This document shows positions 48,259 through 56,493 of a stretch of 64,000 bases of DNA, in pieces (the first letter of the stretch is position 1; the number at the start of each line of letters is the position of its first letter). Both the position numbers and the translations under genes were made by a program. The notes beneath the pieces were generated by a model. It did no database searches, was not told where the DNA came from, and was given only the letters and a program-made list of their open reading frames with translations. This DNA is from Bacteroidales bacterium (GTDB taxonomy: Bacteria > Bacteroidota > Bacteroidia > Bacteroidales > UBA10428). The DNA lies in assembly GCA_016926235.1 (NCBI GenBank), contig JAFGOZ010000028.1:75848-139847 (forward strand). Direction: 5' to 3'.

Positions 48259-48338
48259 GTAGTAGAGACACCGTGCATGGCGTCTCTACTACATTAAAAG
48301 GTTTGTTGCAAGGTGGCAATGCATGGCGTCCTTACAAC
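48259..48338. repeat. Two tandem REP-like hairpins
   Basis: The first has GTAGTAGAGAC (48259-48269) complementary to GTCTCTACTAC (48282-48292). The second has GTTGCAAGG (48305-48313) with CCTTACAAC (48330-48338), one mismatch. Both enclose a GCATGGCGTC core. The GTAGAGACGCC-type palindrome is a familiar class of dispersed intergenic repeat. Confidence 0.75.
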
Positions 48339-48344
48339 ATAATA

Positions 48345-49703
48345 TTATTCCGGTATTTTTGGAAAATAATCCTCAGGATTTACTCTTTCCCCGTCTTTCT
48401 TTACCTCATAATGGAGATGAGGACCAGTTGCTTTTCCAGATTGGCCAACCTGGCCAATAATATCGCCGCATTTTACTTGTTGTCCTTCTTCTACATTATA
48501 TTTCAATAAATGGGCATACAAGGTAGAATAACCATACGTATGATCAATAATAATATAGATTCCATAACCGTTGCTTTCAATAGTTCCCTCCATTTTTCGT
48601 ACGATCCCATCAGCAGTGGCCACAACGGATGTGCCTAAAGGTGCGGAAAGATCAACTCCATAATGAAATTTATGTATTTCTTTATTATTAATGGTAGTAT
48701 CAGTCCTACCATACTTCTGGGTGAGTTTTACATTATCACCTTCAACAGGTAAAATACTTGGAATATTTCCTGAGTTTTGAACAGTTGAAGAAATGTCATC
48801 CTTTACAAGAATAACTTCGTTGTACTTACTTGATGTTGCTGCTAAAAGCACCAACACAAGTGGTAAAGCAAATAGAAATTTGATATATGCTCTTTTTTTA
48901 GATTTTATTTTTGAAATCATAGCCATTCGTTTTTTAGTCAGTGAATAATTAAAACCGCTGGCCATGCAGTAAATAGTAGCTTCACGTACCTGGTTCAATA
49001 ATATGGATTGATATGTTAAATGATCCACGCCCGATGCTATTACACTGGCATCGGCGGTGTATTCGTGAAGTTCAATTACTGCCTTGCGCAAGCGGTAGGC
49101 GAAAGGATTAAACCATTGCACAACGAGAAAGAATTCAACCAAAAGCACATCTAATGAATGCCAGTGTGCTGCATGTATTTTTTCATGGGGTATTATTTTA
49201 TCCAATTCTTCAGGTGTTATGCCTTCTGAAGGGATAAATATCCGGTTGAAAAATGAGAAAGGTGCAGCTTTAGCATTAATCTTTATGAATTTAATCTTTC
49301 CTTTAGTTGTTTGTTCTGCTTTTTTACTAAAGGAGAGCTTCCAGATTCCAGCCAGACGTATAATATATCTTATAAAAAACACAATAACTCCAGCTATATA
49401 GATCATTAATACAATTCGGGTAAACGACCAATGCATAGACTCATCGATAATTGACTGATTCCACGTAGTTGTATCCAGTAAAGGAATCTCTTCAGTAAAA
49501 TTGAATTGATTAATTACCGGTTCCAGCGTTGTGGGCATTTTAATATGAATCAAAGGATAAAGTGTTGAGAAAAATAAAGAGAAAAGCAGGAATACCCTGT
49601 TTAGTAAAAAGAATTTTTCTTTACGTAAAAGCAAATGATAAAAACTATAGAATAAAGCCAGGCTAATACCTGATTTTATCACAATACTTATCAGGTTATT
49701 CAT
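48345..49703 (-). CDS. M56 (BlaR1-like) peptidase fused to M23 endopeptidase
   Basis: The 452-residue membrane protein joins two zinc peptidases. The M56 part has four membrane helices (about 5-27, 38-55, 95-112, 275-290) and HEKIH (173-177) with the downstream ELHEYTADAS third-ligand region. The periplasmic M23/LytM part (about 340-445) has His347 and Asp351 in HYGVDLS, His398, and HLH (429-431) in GPHLHYE. BlaR1 relatives sense antibiotics or wall damage and trigger loss of the BlaI repressor; an M23 domain could cut or bind peptidoglycan directly. Its ATG overlaps the blaI-like stop by 4 bp. Confidence 0.92.
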   Translation of the reverse strand: MNNLISIVIKSGISLALFYSFYHLLLRKEKFFLLNRVFLLFSLFFSTLYPLIHIKMPTTLEPVINQFNFTEEIPLLDTTTWNQSIIDESMHWSFTRIVLMIYIAGVIVFFIRYIIRLAGIWKLSFSKKAEQTTKGKIKFIKINAKAAPFSFFNRIFIPSEGITPEELDKIIPHEKIHAAHWHSLDVLLVEFFLVVQWFNPFAYRLRKAVIELHEYTADASVIASGVDHLTYQSILLNQVREATIYCMASGFNYSLTKKRMAMISKIKSKKRAYIKFLFALPLVLVLLAATSSKYNEVILVKDDISSTVQNSGNIPSILPVEGDNVKLTQKYGRTDTTINNKEIHKFHYGVDLSAPLGTSVVATADGIVRKMEGTIESNGYGIYIIIDHTYGYSTLYAHLLKYNVEEGQQVKCGDIIGQVGQSGKATGPHLHYEVKKDGERVNPEDYFPKIPE

Positions 49704-50080
49704 TTTTCACTCTTTTTTTGTTCTATTTGTTCATCAATGATTTTCTTCAAATGTTCCAGTTCGGCCAGGCTGAGATTATTATCCTTTGCAAAAAATGAAC
49801 TAAAATGGTTAACAGAGTTTCCAAAGAAATTCTTCACTATGGTTTTTAGTGATCTTTTTGCATATTCATTTTGTTGAATTTTAGGATAATACTCATTGAT
49901 CTTGCCATAGGTGTTGTACCCGATAAACCCTTTTGTTACCAGCGACTTTATAAACGTAGCTACTGTTGTAGGTGCCGGCCTGGGTTGAGGAAACTGATCA
50001 ATGATATCTTTCAGAAAACCTTTCTCAATTTTCCAGAGATATTGCATCACTTGTTCTTCTGCTTTGGTTAATTCTTTCAT
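49700..50080 (-). CDS. BlaI/MecI-family transcriptional repressor
   Basis: The 126-residue winged-helix protein begins MKELTKAEEQVMQYLWKI, the classic start of the BlaI/MecI/CopY family. The recognition helix lies in APTTVATFIKSLVTKGFI, followed by a dimerising C-terminus. It is the first gene of the pair with the M56-M23 peptidase and lies just downstream of a matching palindrome, indicating autoregulation. The target stress is unknown but probably concerns the cell wall. Confidence 0.94.
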   Translation of the reverse strand: MKELTKAEEQVMQYLWKIEKGFLKDIIDQFPQPRPAPTTVATFIKSLVTKGFIGYNTYGKINEYYPKIQQNEYAKRSLKTIVKNFFGNSVNHFSSFFAKDNNLSLAELEHLKKIIDEQIEQKKSEK

Positions 50081-50091
50081 AATGCAATTAT

Positions 50092-50111
50092 ACGACTAAA
50101 AAATTAGTCGT
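50092..50111. promoter_or_regulatory. BlaI-type operator in the repressor promoter
   Basis: ACGACTAA-AAAA-TTAGTCGT is a perfect 8-bp inverted repeat ending 11 bp upstream of the repressor start. On minus it lies between GTTG and TATAATTG, spaced 20 bp like -33 and -7 elements, so a bound dimer would block polymerase. GACTA half-sites are typical of BlaI-family operators. Confidence 0.8.
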
Positions 50112-50154
50112 GCAACTAAATTTATAGAAAAGTTAATTTTTTTATTAAAAATCC

Positions 50155-50250
50155 TCTGATATTCCCCGATGGGGTGGATTTGCAGAAAGGGCATATTTTG
50201 CGGATAGATTATTGATTTTTGATCTAATTGCCCCATCGGGGGATATCAGA
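50155..50250. repeat. 20-bp inverted repeat spanning the 3' end of the ankyrin-phosphoesterase gene
   Basis: The left arm 50155-50174 (TCTGATATTCCCCGATGGGG) is the reverse complement of 50231-50250 with one mismatch, and the spacer is 56 bp. The right arm encodes the last residues SDIPRWG of the gene at 50224; the mismatch would be synonymous in that reading. It may act as the gene's transcription stop or be a very small TIR element. Confidence 0.8.
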
Positions 50251-51837
50251 CCAGAATAATTTCACTTTGTTACCTTCTGTATCTGTCCTGAAATAACCAG
50301 TAGAATCGATAAAAACTCCCTGCAATTTTCCTGACGGCACCATGTAGGAAACATCGGTGGCAATTACCTGTTCATTAAAAAGCGTAGTTATTTCATCCAC
50401 ATATGTATGTCCTACCACTATTTTTGAAGCTCCGAAATAGGATAAAAGATCCCTGAGCTGTTCGGCATCCATTTTATAAGCATAGGAAGGATTATTGTCT
50501 ACATAACCTCTGTACCACAATGGTCCTTGTAATCCCAGTAAATATGCCGAGAGTATGGTATCACATTCTGTTTTGGGATTGTTCAGATAACAATGGATAT
50601 TTTTATTTATCTGATCCATATTTAGACCTTTTTCCATAAGAGGACTATACAAACCGCCATGTGTAAACAAAATATCGTTTATACGAATTACAACATTTTT
50701 ATTCCTGAGCCATTGCCCCAAAGTAGTAGTTTTATCAAATAAACGGGTATAATTTACATTCAGCAGGTCGCACAAGAACATATATTTATCAGCAATATAT
50801 CTTACATCTCCTTGTAAATTCATTATTTCATGATTTCCCAGTATGAGGTGAACCTTACCTCCTGCAAGTTCTGCCTGTTGTTCCAGTTTATAGATCAGCC
50901 ATAAACATTCAGTTACCTTATCCCCCCTGTCCATTACATCACCTAAAAATACCAGGTGACCATTACCCCAAATCCATTGGTTCTTTTCATCTATTATGTG
51001 ATTTTGAAAGAGCAATTTAATAAGAGGGTCATAACCTCCGTGTATATCGCCTACAATGAATATTTTCTCCACATTTTCAAAAATTGACGTATCGGGATTA
51101 TATTCTACATCAATTTTATAATAGCTGCTATCTCCTGATAAACCATTAAATTCAATAAAATGATCAGAGGTTTTAATAGTCATTTTTTCTTTATAGGATT
51201 TATATGGAGAATGTTTGTGTACAAGGTAAGTTATTGTAGCCCTTGTATTCGATTTATTCCATGTAATATGCGGACCTTCGGTATAATCGGGCAAATTGTT
51301 TTTATACGCTTGCCTTAAAATATGCGCAATTTCCTGGTAATTTGCTGAAACGGCATAGTAGTAGGCAGTGTATCCCCTGTGGTTTTTATGTTCGAGGCGG
51401 GCTCCTTTTCTTATCAGAAATTTTACAAGTTTCTTATTGCCATTGATAGATGCATAAATCAATGTACTGTTTTTATGATCATCAACTCTATTAACGGATG
51501 CTTTATGTTTAAGTAAGCATTTGGCAATTTTTTGCTTATTTAGCTGACAGGCCCACAATAAGGGAGTTTTGCCATTCGATGCTATTTCAAGGTCAGCACC
51601 CTGATGTATCAGGCAACGTGCAATTTCATCCTGCTTATTGATAATGGCATAATTAAGGGGAGTTACCTGATCTTTGCCGAAAGTGCTGTTTATATTATCA
51701 GGAGTAATAAATTGTCTGACATATTCAGTATTTCCGTTTCTAATAGATAGAAGTAAAAGGGAGTCATCCATTGAAGTTTGGGCGCTAACAAGAAGAGGAG
51801 TAACGAAAAATATGAATATAATAACACGTCTTATCAT
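50224..51837 (-). CDS. Secreted ankyrin-repeat protein with PPP-type metallophosphoesterase
   Basis: The 537-residue protein has a signal peptide (1-19). Four to five ankyrin repeats follow (about 25-180; TPLNYAIINKQDEIARCLIHQGAD is characteristic in pattern), then a calcineurin-like phosphoesterase of the PPP family. Its metal motifs are intact: GDIHG (263-267), GDVMDRG (299-305), GNHE (334-337), and later His in THGG and GHTYV. Related bacterial enzymes resemble the Shewanella-like phosphatases, which may act on phosphoproteins. Ankyrin repeats with an exported phosphatase suggest extracytoplasmic or host/neighbour targets, which is speculation. Confidence 0.9.
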   Translation of the reverse strand: MIRRVIIFIFFVTPLLVSAQTSMDDSLLLLSIRNGNTEYVRQFITPDNINSTFGKDQVTPLNYAIINKQDEIARCLIHQGADLEIASNGKTPLLWACQLNKQKIAKCLLKHKASVNRVDDHKNSTLIYASINGNKKLVKFLIRKGARLEHKNHRGYTAYYYAVSANYQEIAHILRQAYKNNLPDYTEGPHITWNKSNTRATITYLVHKHSPYKSYKEKMTIKTSDHFIEFNGLSGDSSYYKIDVEYNPDTSIFENVEKIFIVGDIHGGYDPLIKLLFQNHIIDEKNQWIWGNGHLVFLGDVMDRGDKVTECLWLIYKLEQQAELAGGKVHLILGNHEIMNLQGDVRYIADKYMFLCDLLNVNYTRLFDKTTTLGQWLRNKNVVIRINDILFTHGGLYSPLMEKGLNMDQINKNIHCYLNNPKTECDTILSAYLLGLQGPLWYRGYVDNNPSYAYKMDAEQLRDLLSYFGASKIVVGHTYVDEITTLFNEQVIATDVSYMVPSGKLQGVFIDSTGYFRTDTEGNKVKLFWSDIPRWGN

Positions 51838-51890
51838 TCTTTTATGGTATTATGATAAGAACAAAAATAGGGATAATTGGTTGATAATTG

Positions 51891-52817
51891 CTATTTCAAA
51901 AGATTATCCAGTACTACATGCGAAACTTTAAAAACTGTTCCATGTCGCGTCCCTTCCGGAAACTCAATTTGATCGCTGATATCTGTCCAGGTTTTCAGGT
52001 CACCCGATTTCATGGCATTCATCTTTTTTTGCCGGTACATATCGTAATAAACTATCCATTCATCACCAATTTTTATTGCAGTGGGGCCTTCTGACCATGC
52101 CGGTGTAAATGGGTTTCCGGCATCTTCGTAAGGTCCTGTTAGGTTTTTGCTGGTAACCAATCGAATATCTTTTGCAACTTTAGGGAACTTGGTTTCATTT
52201 TTAATAAACATGAGGTAGGTATCTCCGTTCTTTTGTATGGTTGCATCAATAGCGCAAAAGCCGGGATCATAAAATAGTTTTGTTTCGGTAAAGGTTTTAA
52301 AATCTTTTGTAGTGGTACAATATATTCGATGGTTCAATCCGCTTTCTGCAGAAGAATCGGTTTCCATAAATTTACCAGGTATGGTTGACGACCAGTAGAT
52401 GATGTATTGTTTATTTATTTCGTCATAAAAAAGCTCCGGAGCCCAGCTGTTTCGTGTTATGGAATCAAATGCCATAACCGGAATATATTGTTGTTCTGAC
52501 CAGTGAATAAGATCTTTGGAGCTGGCATATCCAATACCTTTATCCCACCATGAAACTGTCCATACAAGATGGAAGAGCCCGTCAGGACCCTGGATGATGC
52601 AGGGATCGCGCATAAGCTTGTCGTTTGTAAGCTCCGGCACCAGGAATGAACTGTCACCATGTAAAGGAGTAAATTTGTAACCGTCCGTACTATACGCAAG
52701 GTGTAAACCATCTTCACCTTTTCCTTTAAAGTAGGAAAACATGTATACAGTTTCTTCTTCCTGTGAACATGCGTTTAATGTAATTGTCACTAATAGTATC
52801 GATATTAGGTTTCTCAT
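51891..52817 (-). CDS. GH43-like five-bladed propeller lipoprotein
   Basis: The protein is 308 residues from ATG 52817 (MRNLISILLVTITLNAC; lipobox LNAC). Propeller signatures of the GH43/GH32/GH68 superfamily are visible: RDPCIIQGPDGLFHLVWTVS, IGYASSKDLIHWSEQ, and SWAPELFYDEINKQYIIYWSS. The acidic sites Asp in RDP and Glu in APE match family catalytic positions. It is expected to act on arabinan, xylan or similar glycans at the cell surface; substrate unknown. A GTG at 52823 is an alternative start. Confidence 0.85.
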   Translation of the reverse strand: MRNLISILLVTITLNACSQEEETVYMFSYFKGKGEDGLHLAYSTDGYKFTPLHGDSSFLVPELTNDKLMRDPCIIQGPDGLFHLVWTVSWWDKGIGYASSKDLIHWSEQQYIPVMAFDSITRNSWAPELFYDEINKQYIIYWSSTIPGKFMETDSSAESGLNHRIYCTTTKDFKTFTETKLFYDPGFCAIDATIQKNGDTYLMFIKNETKFPKVAKDIRLVTSKNLTGPYEDAGNPFTPAWSEGPTAIKIGDEWIVYYDMYRQKKMNAMKSGDLKTWTDISDQIEFPEGTRHGTVFKVSHVVLDNLLK

Positions 52818-53004
52818 GGTCACTTATTTATGTAAGATGGTTAAAATTACCATTTCATTTTTATATTACAAAACATTTCATTTTTAAGTTTATTATTCAC
52901 ATTATCAGGAAAATAAAAAAATATTTATCTATAATTTAAAAATATTTCCGCATTATTGTTATATTCTTTTGCTCTATTTCGTCGAATATTAGAAAAATGA
53001 ATGA

Positions 53005-53481
53005 ATGGAAAAAGAGTTTACAGAATTGTTGCATAAACATCAGGGGATAGCACATAAGGTTTGTAGTATCTATTTTTCCAATCGGGTAAATAAAGATGAT
53101 TATTTTCAGGAGTTGGTAATTCAACTATGGAAAGCATTTCCAACCTTTAAAAAACAGTCCAAATTTTCAACCTGGATGTATAGGGTCTGCCTAAATGCTT
53201 CAATTGATATTTTGAGGAAGGAAAAAAGTCAACCTACATTTGTTCAATACATAGCACAGGATGAAATTGAATATCCTAAAGAACAGGGCGATAACCAGGT
53301 TAGGCTGTATAACGCTATAGAACAATTGTCGTCCCTAAATAAGGCTATTATTATTCTTTATTTGGAAGATTATAGTTATAAAGAGATTGCTGAAATTGTT
53401 GGTATTACAGAAGGTAATGCAGGCACAAAAATTAACAGGATTAAGTTAGAAATTCAAAAAATATTGAATCATGGAAACTAA
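53005..53481 (+). CDS. ECF RNA polymerase sigma factor
   Basis: The 158-residue protein has sigma region 2 (DDYFQELVIQLWKAFPTFKKQSKFSTWMYRV pattern, about 30-65) and region 4 with the helix-turn-helix YSYKEIAEIVGITEGNAGTKINR (about 125-147). It directs polymerase to a small regulon. Its stop overlaps the next gene's start by 11 bp, the usual arrangement of sigma factor with its membrane regulator. Confidence 0.94.
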   Translation: MEKEFTELLHKHQGIAHKVCSIYFSNRVNKDDYFQELVIQLWKAFPTFKKQSKFSTWMYRVCLNASIDILRKEKSQPTFVQYIAQDEIEYPKEQGDNQVRLYNAIEQLSSLNKAIIILYLEDYSYKEIAEIVGITEGNAGTKINRIKLEIQKILNHGN

Positions 53482-54124
53482 CGAATTGAAAAAAATATGG
53501 AATACATTGGCTGAAACCAAGCTAGTTAACAAAGAAGTTGCTATGGAAAATATAAAACAAATAATTACTCAAAAAGGGAATGGGGTTATTTCAAAATTAT
53601 CACGTAGATTCCATAAGGATATTTTAGTTGATATAATAAATACATTATTAGTTGGAGGAATTATTGTATTTGTCTTCATTTTTCAATCCCGGTTTGGTAT
53701 TGAAAAGCGTGCCCATATATTTCTTTTTCTTATTGAAGCATTCTTTATAGTAAAATTATTACGTGACCATACTAAGTACAAATTACTCAATATGTCGAAA
53801 CTTAACAATTCCATAAAAGAAAGTACGATTGATGCACACCGAAAAATTAAAAGAAGGATTATTCAGGATGGATTGTTTAGCGGTATATTTTTAATGTTAT
53901 GTAACATTTATGCTATAGGCATTTATTTCAGAGCTTTTGGAAACGTAAAATCAATTGATTTTTCTCATTTTAATAGTCAGATGATTGGTTTTATTATATT
54001 GATATTTTTACTTTTATTTATTGTAATTTTCCCTATAGTTATGAAATCTTTTTATAAAAAGAAATATGTTGCATTAATGGATGAGATTGAGGCAACGATT
54101 AAGGAATTAAACGAGGATATATAA
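53471..54124 (+). CDS. Four-TM membrane protein, candidate anti-sigma factor
   Basis: The 217-residue protein has a short cytoplasmic N-terminal region (1-50: METNELKKIWNTLAETKLVN) and about four membrane helices (about 55-72, 76-92, 130-150, 165-190). It lacks the recognised zinc-binding anti-sigma motif. The 11-bp overlap with the sigma gene, and the short N-domain that could hold the sigma factor, make an anti-sigma role plausible but unproven. Confidence 0.7.
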   Translation: METNELKKIWNTLAETKLVNKEVAMENIKQIITQKGNGVISKLSRRFHKDILVDIINTLLVGGIIVFVFIFQSRFGIEKRAHIFLFLIEAFFIVKLLRDHTKYKLLNMSKLNNSIKESTIDAHRKIKRRIIQDGLFSGIFLMLCNIYAIGIYFRAFGNVKSIDFSHFNSQMIGFIILIFLLLFIVIFPIVMKSFYKKKYVALMDEIEATIKELNEDI

Positions 54125-54140
54125 TAAAATACAAAGTATC

Positions 54141-54581
54141 ATGAGCCCGTTTCAAAAAGATTTCATTCTAAGGATGATTGAAATGATTGGTGAATTTGTT
54201 GCTTTATTACTTGGGTTAATAAAGAAAGGGGAGATAGAAGAAGCAACAAAATCTCTGGACAATGCCTATACTACATTTTTGAGGGAGGATGCTGCGTTTT
54301 TCAGAAATATTTCCATTAATAAACTAACCGATACACTTGTACAAAAGCATAATTATACCAACAAACACCTGGAAGTTCTTGCCGGGCTTTTTTATGCAGA
54401 AGCAGAATTGCGTTTTGCTAAAGAAGATTGGAAAAGAAGCCGGGAGTATTATCAGAAATCACTTCTGTTATTTGATTTTGTTGAAAGGGCTGATAAGGCT
54501 TTTTCAATGGAAAAGCAGATGAGGAGGGAAGAAATAAACAGCCGGATAGAAGAAATAGCTATCCGGCTGAATGAAATGTAA
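54141..54581 (+). CDS. Small helical protein, DUF6483-like, unknown function
   Basis: The 146-residue protein is all-helical. The N-terminus (FILRMIEMIGEFVALLLGLIKKG) is amphipathic, and the later part looks like one or two TPR-type helix pairs (LAGLFYAEAELRFAKEDWKRSREYYQKSLLLFD). It follows the anti-sigma candidate by 16 bp and completes a three-gene operon. Family assignment by resemblance only. Confidence 0.65.
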   Translation: MSPFQKDFILRMIEMIGEFVALLLGLIKKGEIEEATKSLDNAYTTFLREDAAFFRNISINKLTDTLVQKHNYTNKHLEVLAGLFYAEAELRFAKEDWKRSREYYQKSLLLFDFVERADKAFSMEKQMRREEINSRIEEIAIRLNEM

Positions 54582-54585
54582 AATA

Positions 54586-55530
54586 TTAATTTCTATTAAT
54601 CACAAATTTTCTACACTCAAGGTTGTCATTGTCTATAATGATCTTTGCAAAATATACACCTTCAGGTAATTGTTGAATATTGATACGGATTGCCCTATCA
54701 TATGAAAATTTATTGTTAAGCATAGTTTTCCCTTGGATGTCAATTATTTCAACCTGAACATCAGTATAGGGCTTTCCAATTTTTAAAGATAATTTATCCT
54801 GCACAGGATTGGGATATATCTCAACAGGGCCAATGAATTCATCATTGTTTACATCATCCCAGATGATAGAAAACAATCTGATATGGTCAATCATCCATCC
54901 CTCCATTCCATTATCAATACTGTCACTTATAAAATTAAATCGAAGGATAAGAGTATCGTGTGGATAAAGGGAATTTGATTTAATTATTACTGTCCATCCG
55001 AAATATGTATTAATCCAACCATCGGATTTACCTGAAAATCCCAATTCCCCATTGTATAGGCTGTCAAATTCTGTGTATAAGTTTTGGCCTATATCTAAGG
55101 TATATTCGTAATCAGTGTCGTTTAGCAGGTTATTCCAGGTTTCTCCTTTATCGTGTGAAATGGTTATGTACCCTCCATCCTTCAATGTATCCGTGTCATA
55201 TTTATGTTTAAATTGGACATAACTGTTAGAGGGATGATACAGCGAATTTGAAGGAGTTATTCTAATATCAAAATAAGAATGGTTACCAACAGGATAGTTG
55301 TTTAATGAGTCTGTAAGAATTGCTTTTTTGGATGCATAAGCAGAATCAAAAAATATTTTCCGTGGTCTGGCAATTTGCCAAATATTCATTTGCGAAGTAT
55401 CCAGTATAAGATCGGGGTGAGAGGTTTCAAATGTAATTGAATCCCAAATTTGTAATTTCATCCATGGTTCCTGTGAATATACCATAATACGGCAAAAAAG
55501 AATTGATAGGATGATAATTTGTGTTCTCAT
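54586..55530 (-). CDS. Secreted T9SS cargo protein, function unknown
   Basis: The 314-residue protein has a signal peptide (1-20) and a beta-rich body with a jelly-roll-like pattern (GGYITISHDKGETWNNL, LRFNFISDSIDNGMEGWMIDHI). It ends with a type IX secretion sorting domain (about 235-314: EIYPNPVQDKLSLKI, then GKTMLNNKF, LPEGVYFAKI and a Lys-rich end). It would be exported across the outer membrane and anchored on the surface. No catalytic motif was recognised. It converges on the sigma operon with only a 4-bp gap. Confidence 0.88.
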   Translation of the reverse strand: MRTQIIILSILFCRIMVYSQEPWMKLQIWDSITFETSHPDLILDTSQMNIWQIARPRKIFFDSAYASKKAILTDSLNNYPVGNHSYFDIRITPSNSLYHPSNSYVQFKHKYDTDTLKDGGYITISHDKGETWNNLLNDTDYEYTLDIGQNLYTEFDSLYNGELGFSGKSDGWINTYFGWTVIIKSNSLYPHDTLILRFNFISDSIDNGMEGWMIDHIRLFSIIWDDVNNDEFIGPVEIYPNPVQDKLSLKIGKPYTDVQVEIIDIQGKTMLNNKFSYDRAIRINIQQLPEGVYFAKIIIDNDNLECRKFVINRN

Positions 55531-55674
55531 GTTATAGTAGTTTAAATTAATACTTTCTCAAAACTTTTTTAATGTTGCCGTTTCTTCATCAAAAATATTA
55601 TTTTTTTTAGATATACCAAGCGATAGCAAACAATTTTATTTTAATCCTTATCTTTACACTTTTTATAATTGACG

Positions 55675-56487
55675 ATGACGGTTGATGTATTTTTTGAGCT
55701 ATTTTTAGAGGAATTAAAAGAAAGCCCCGAGTTGCATAAATACTATAAATTTTTGCAGGGTAAGAAATCTTTTGGATTCCGAAAAGCATATTTCAGTCAA
55801 CGGTTGCAATATATTTCTGATAATATCCAAGATAAAAGTTCAGTAATTTGGGACTGTGGTTGCGGCTATGGAACTACGGCATTATACCTGGCAATGAATG
55901 GGTACAGGGTTAAAGGGTCGACTCTTGAGTTTTACTATGAGCAGATTGAGAAACGAAAAGCCTGGTGGTCAAGACATGGGGATACAAGTTTGTTCGAGGT
56001 GTCATATGAAAATATATTTGATTCACATCCGGAATCTGCAACTATAGATATAATAATACTTCAGGATACATTACATCATCTGGAACCTGTTGGAGAGGCT
56101 ATATACATTCTTCATAAAGTACTAAAACCGGGAGGGTATATCATTCTTATAGAAGAAAATGGCAATAATATAATTCAGAATGCAAAGTTATTAATTCATC
56201 GGGGCAATAAACGTGTGATTGAACTGTATGATGAGAAACTGAAGAAGACTTTTTTGCTGGGAAATGAAAACATTCGAGGGCTTAAAAAATGGGAAAAAAT
56301 ATTCGGACAGGAGGGATTACAAGTAGATGATGCACTGATAAAATACATCCGTATATTACCACCATTTAGTTTCAAAGGCAATGTAAATGAGAATATTGCC
56401 CGTGAACAAAAAATAATAGATCGCAACAGGTTATTAAAAAAAAGATTTGCTTTTGGACTAAATATGATAGTAAGAAAACCTTTATAA
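55675..56487 (+). CDS. Class I SAM-dependent methyltransferase
   Basis: The protein is 270 residues from ATG 55675; a TTG at 55669 is the frame's first start. Motif I is VIWDCGCGYGTTALYLA (about residues 57-73), motif II-like STLEFYYEQIEKRKA, motif IV IIILQDTLHHLEP, and motif VI VLKPGGYIILIE. Asp/Glu after motif I would bind the SAM ribose. The substrate is unknown. The gene sits 6 bp before a GT4, suggesting a glycan or lipid-linked product. A near-consensus -7 element, TATCTTTA, lies at 55649-55656. Confidence 0.9.
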   Translation: MTVDVFFELFLEELKESPELHKYYKFLQGKKSFGFRKAYFSQRLQYISDNIQDKSSVIWDCGCGYGTTALYLAMNGYRVKGSTLEFYYEQIEKRKAWWSRHGDTSLFEVSYENIFDSHPESATIDIIILQDTLHHLEPVGEAIYILHKVLKPGGYIILIEENGNNIIQNAKLLIHRGNKRVIELYDEKLKKTFLLGNENIRGLKKWEKIFGQEGLQVDDALIKYIRILPPFSFKGNVNENIAREQKIIDRNRLLKKRFAFGLNMIVRKPL

Positions 56488-56493
56488 AAAAGA

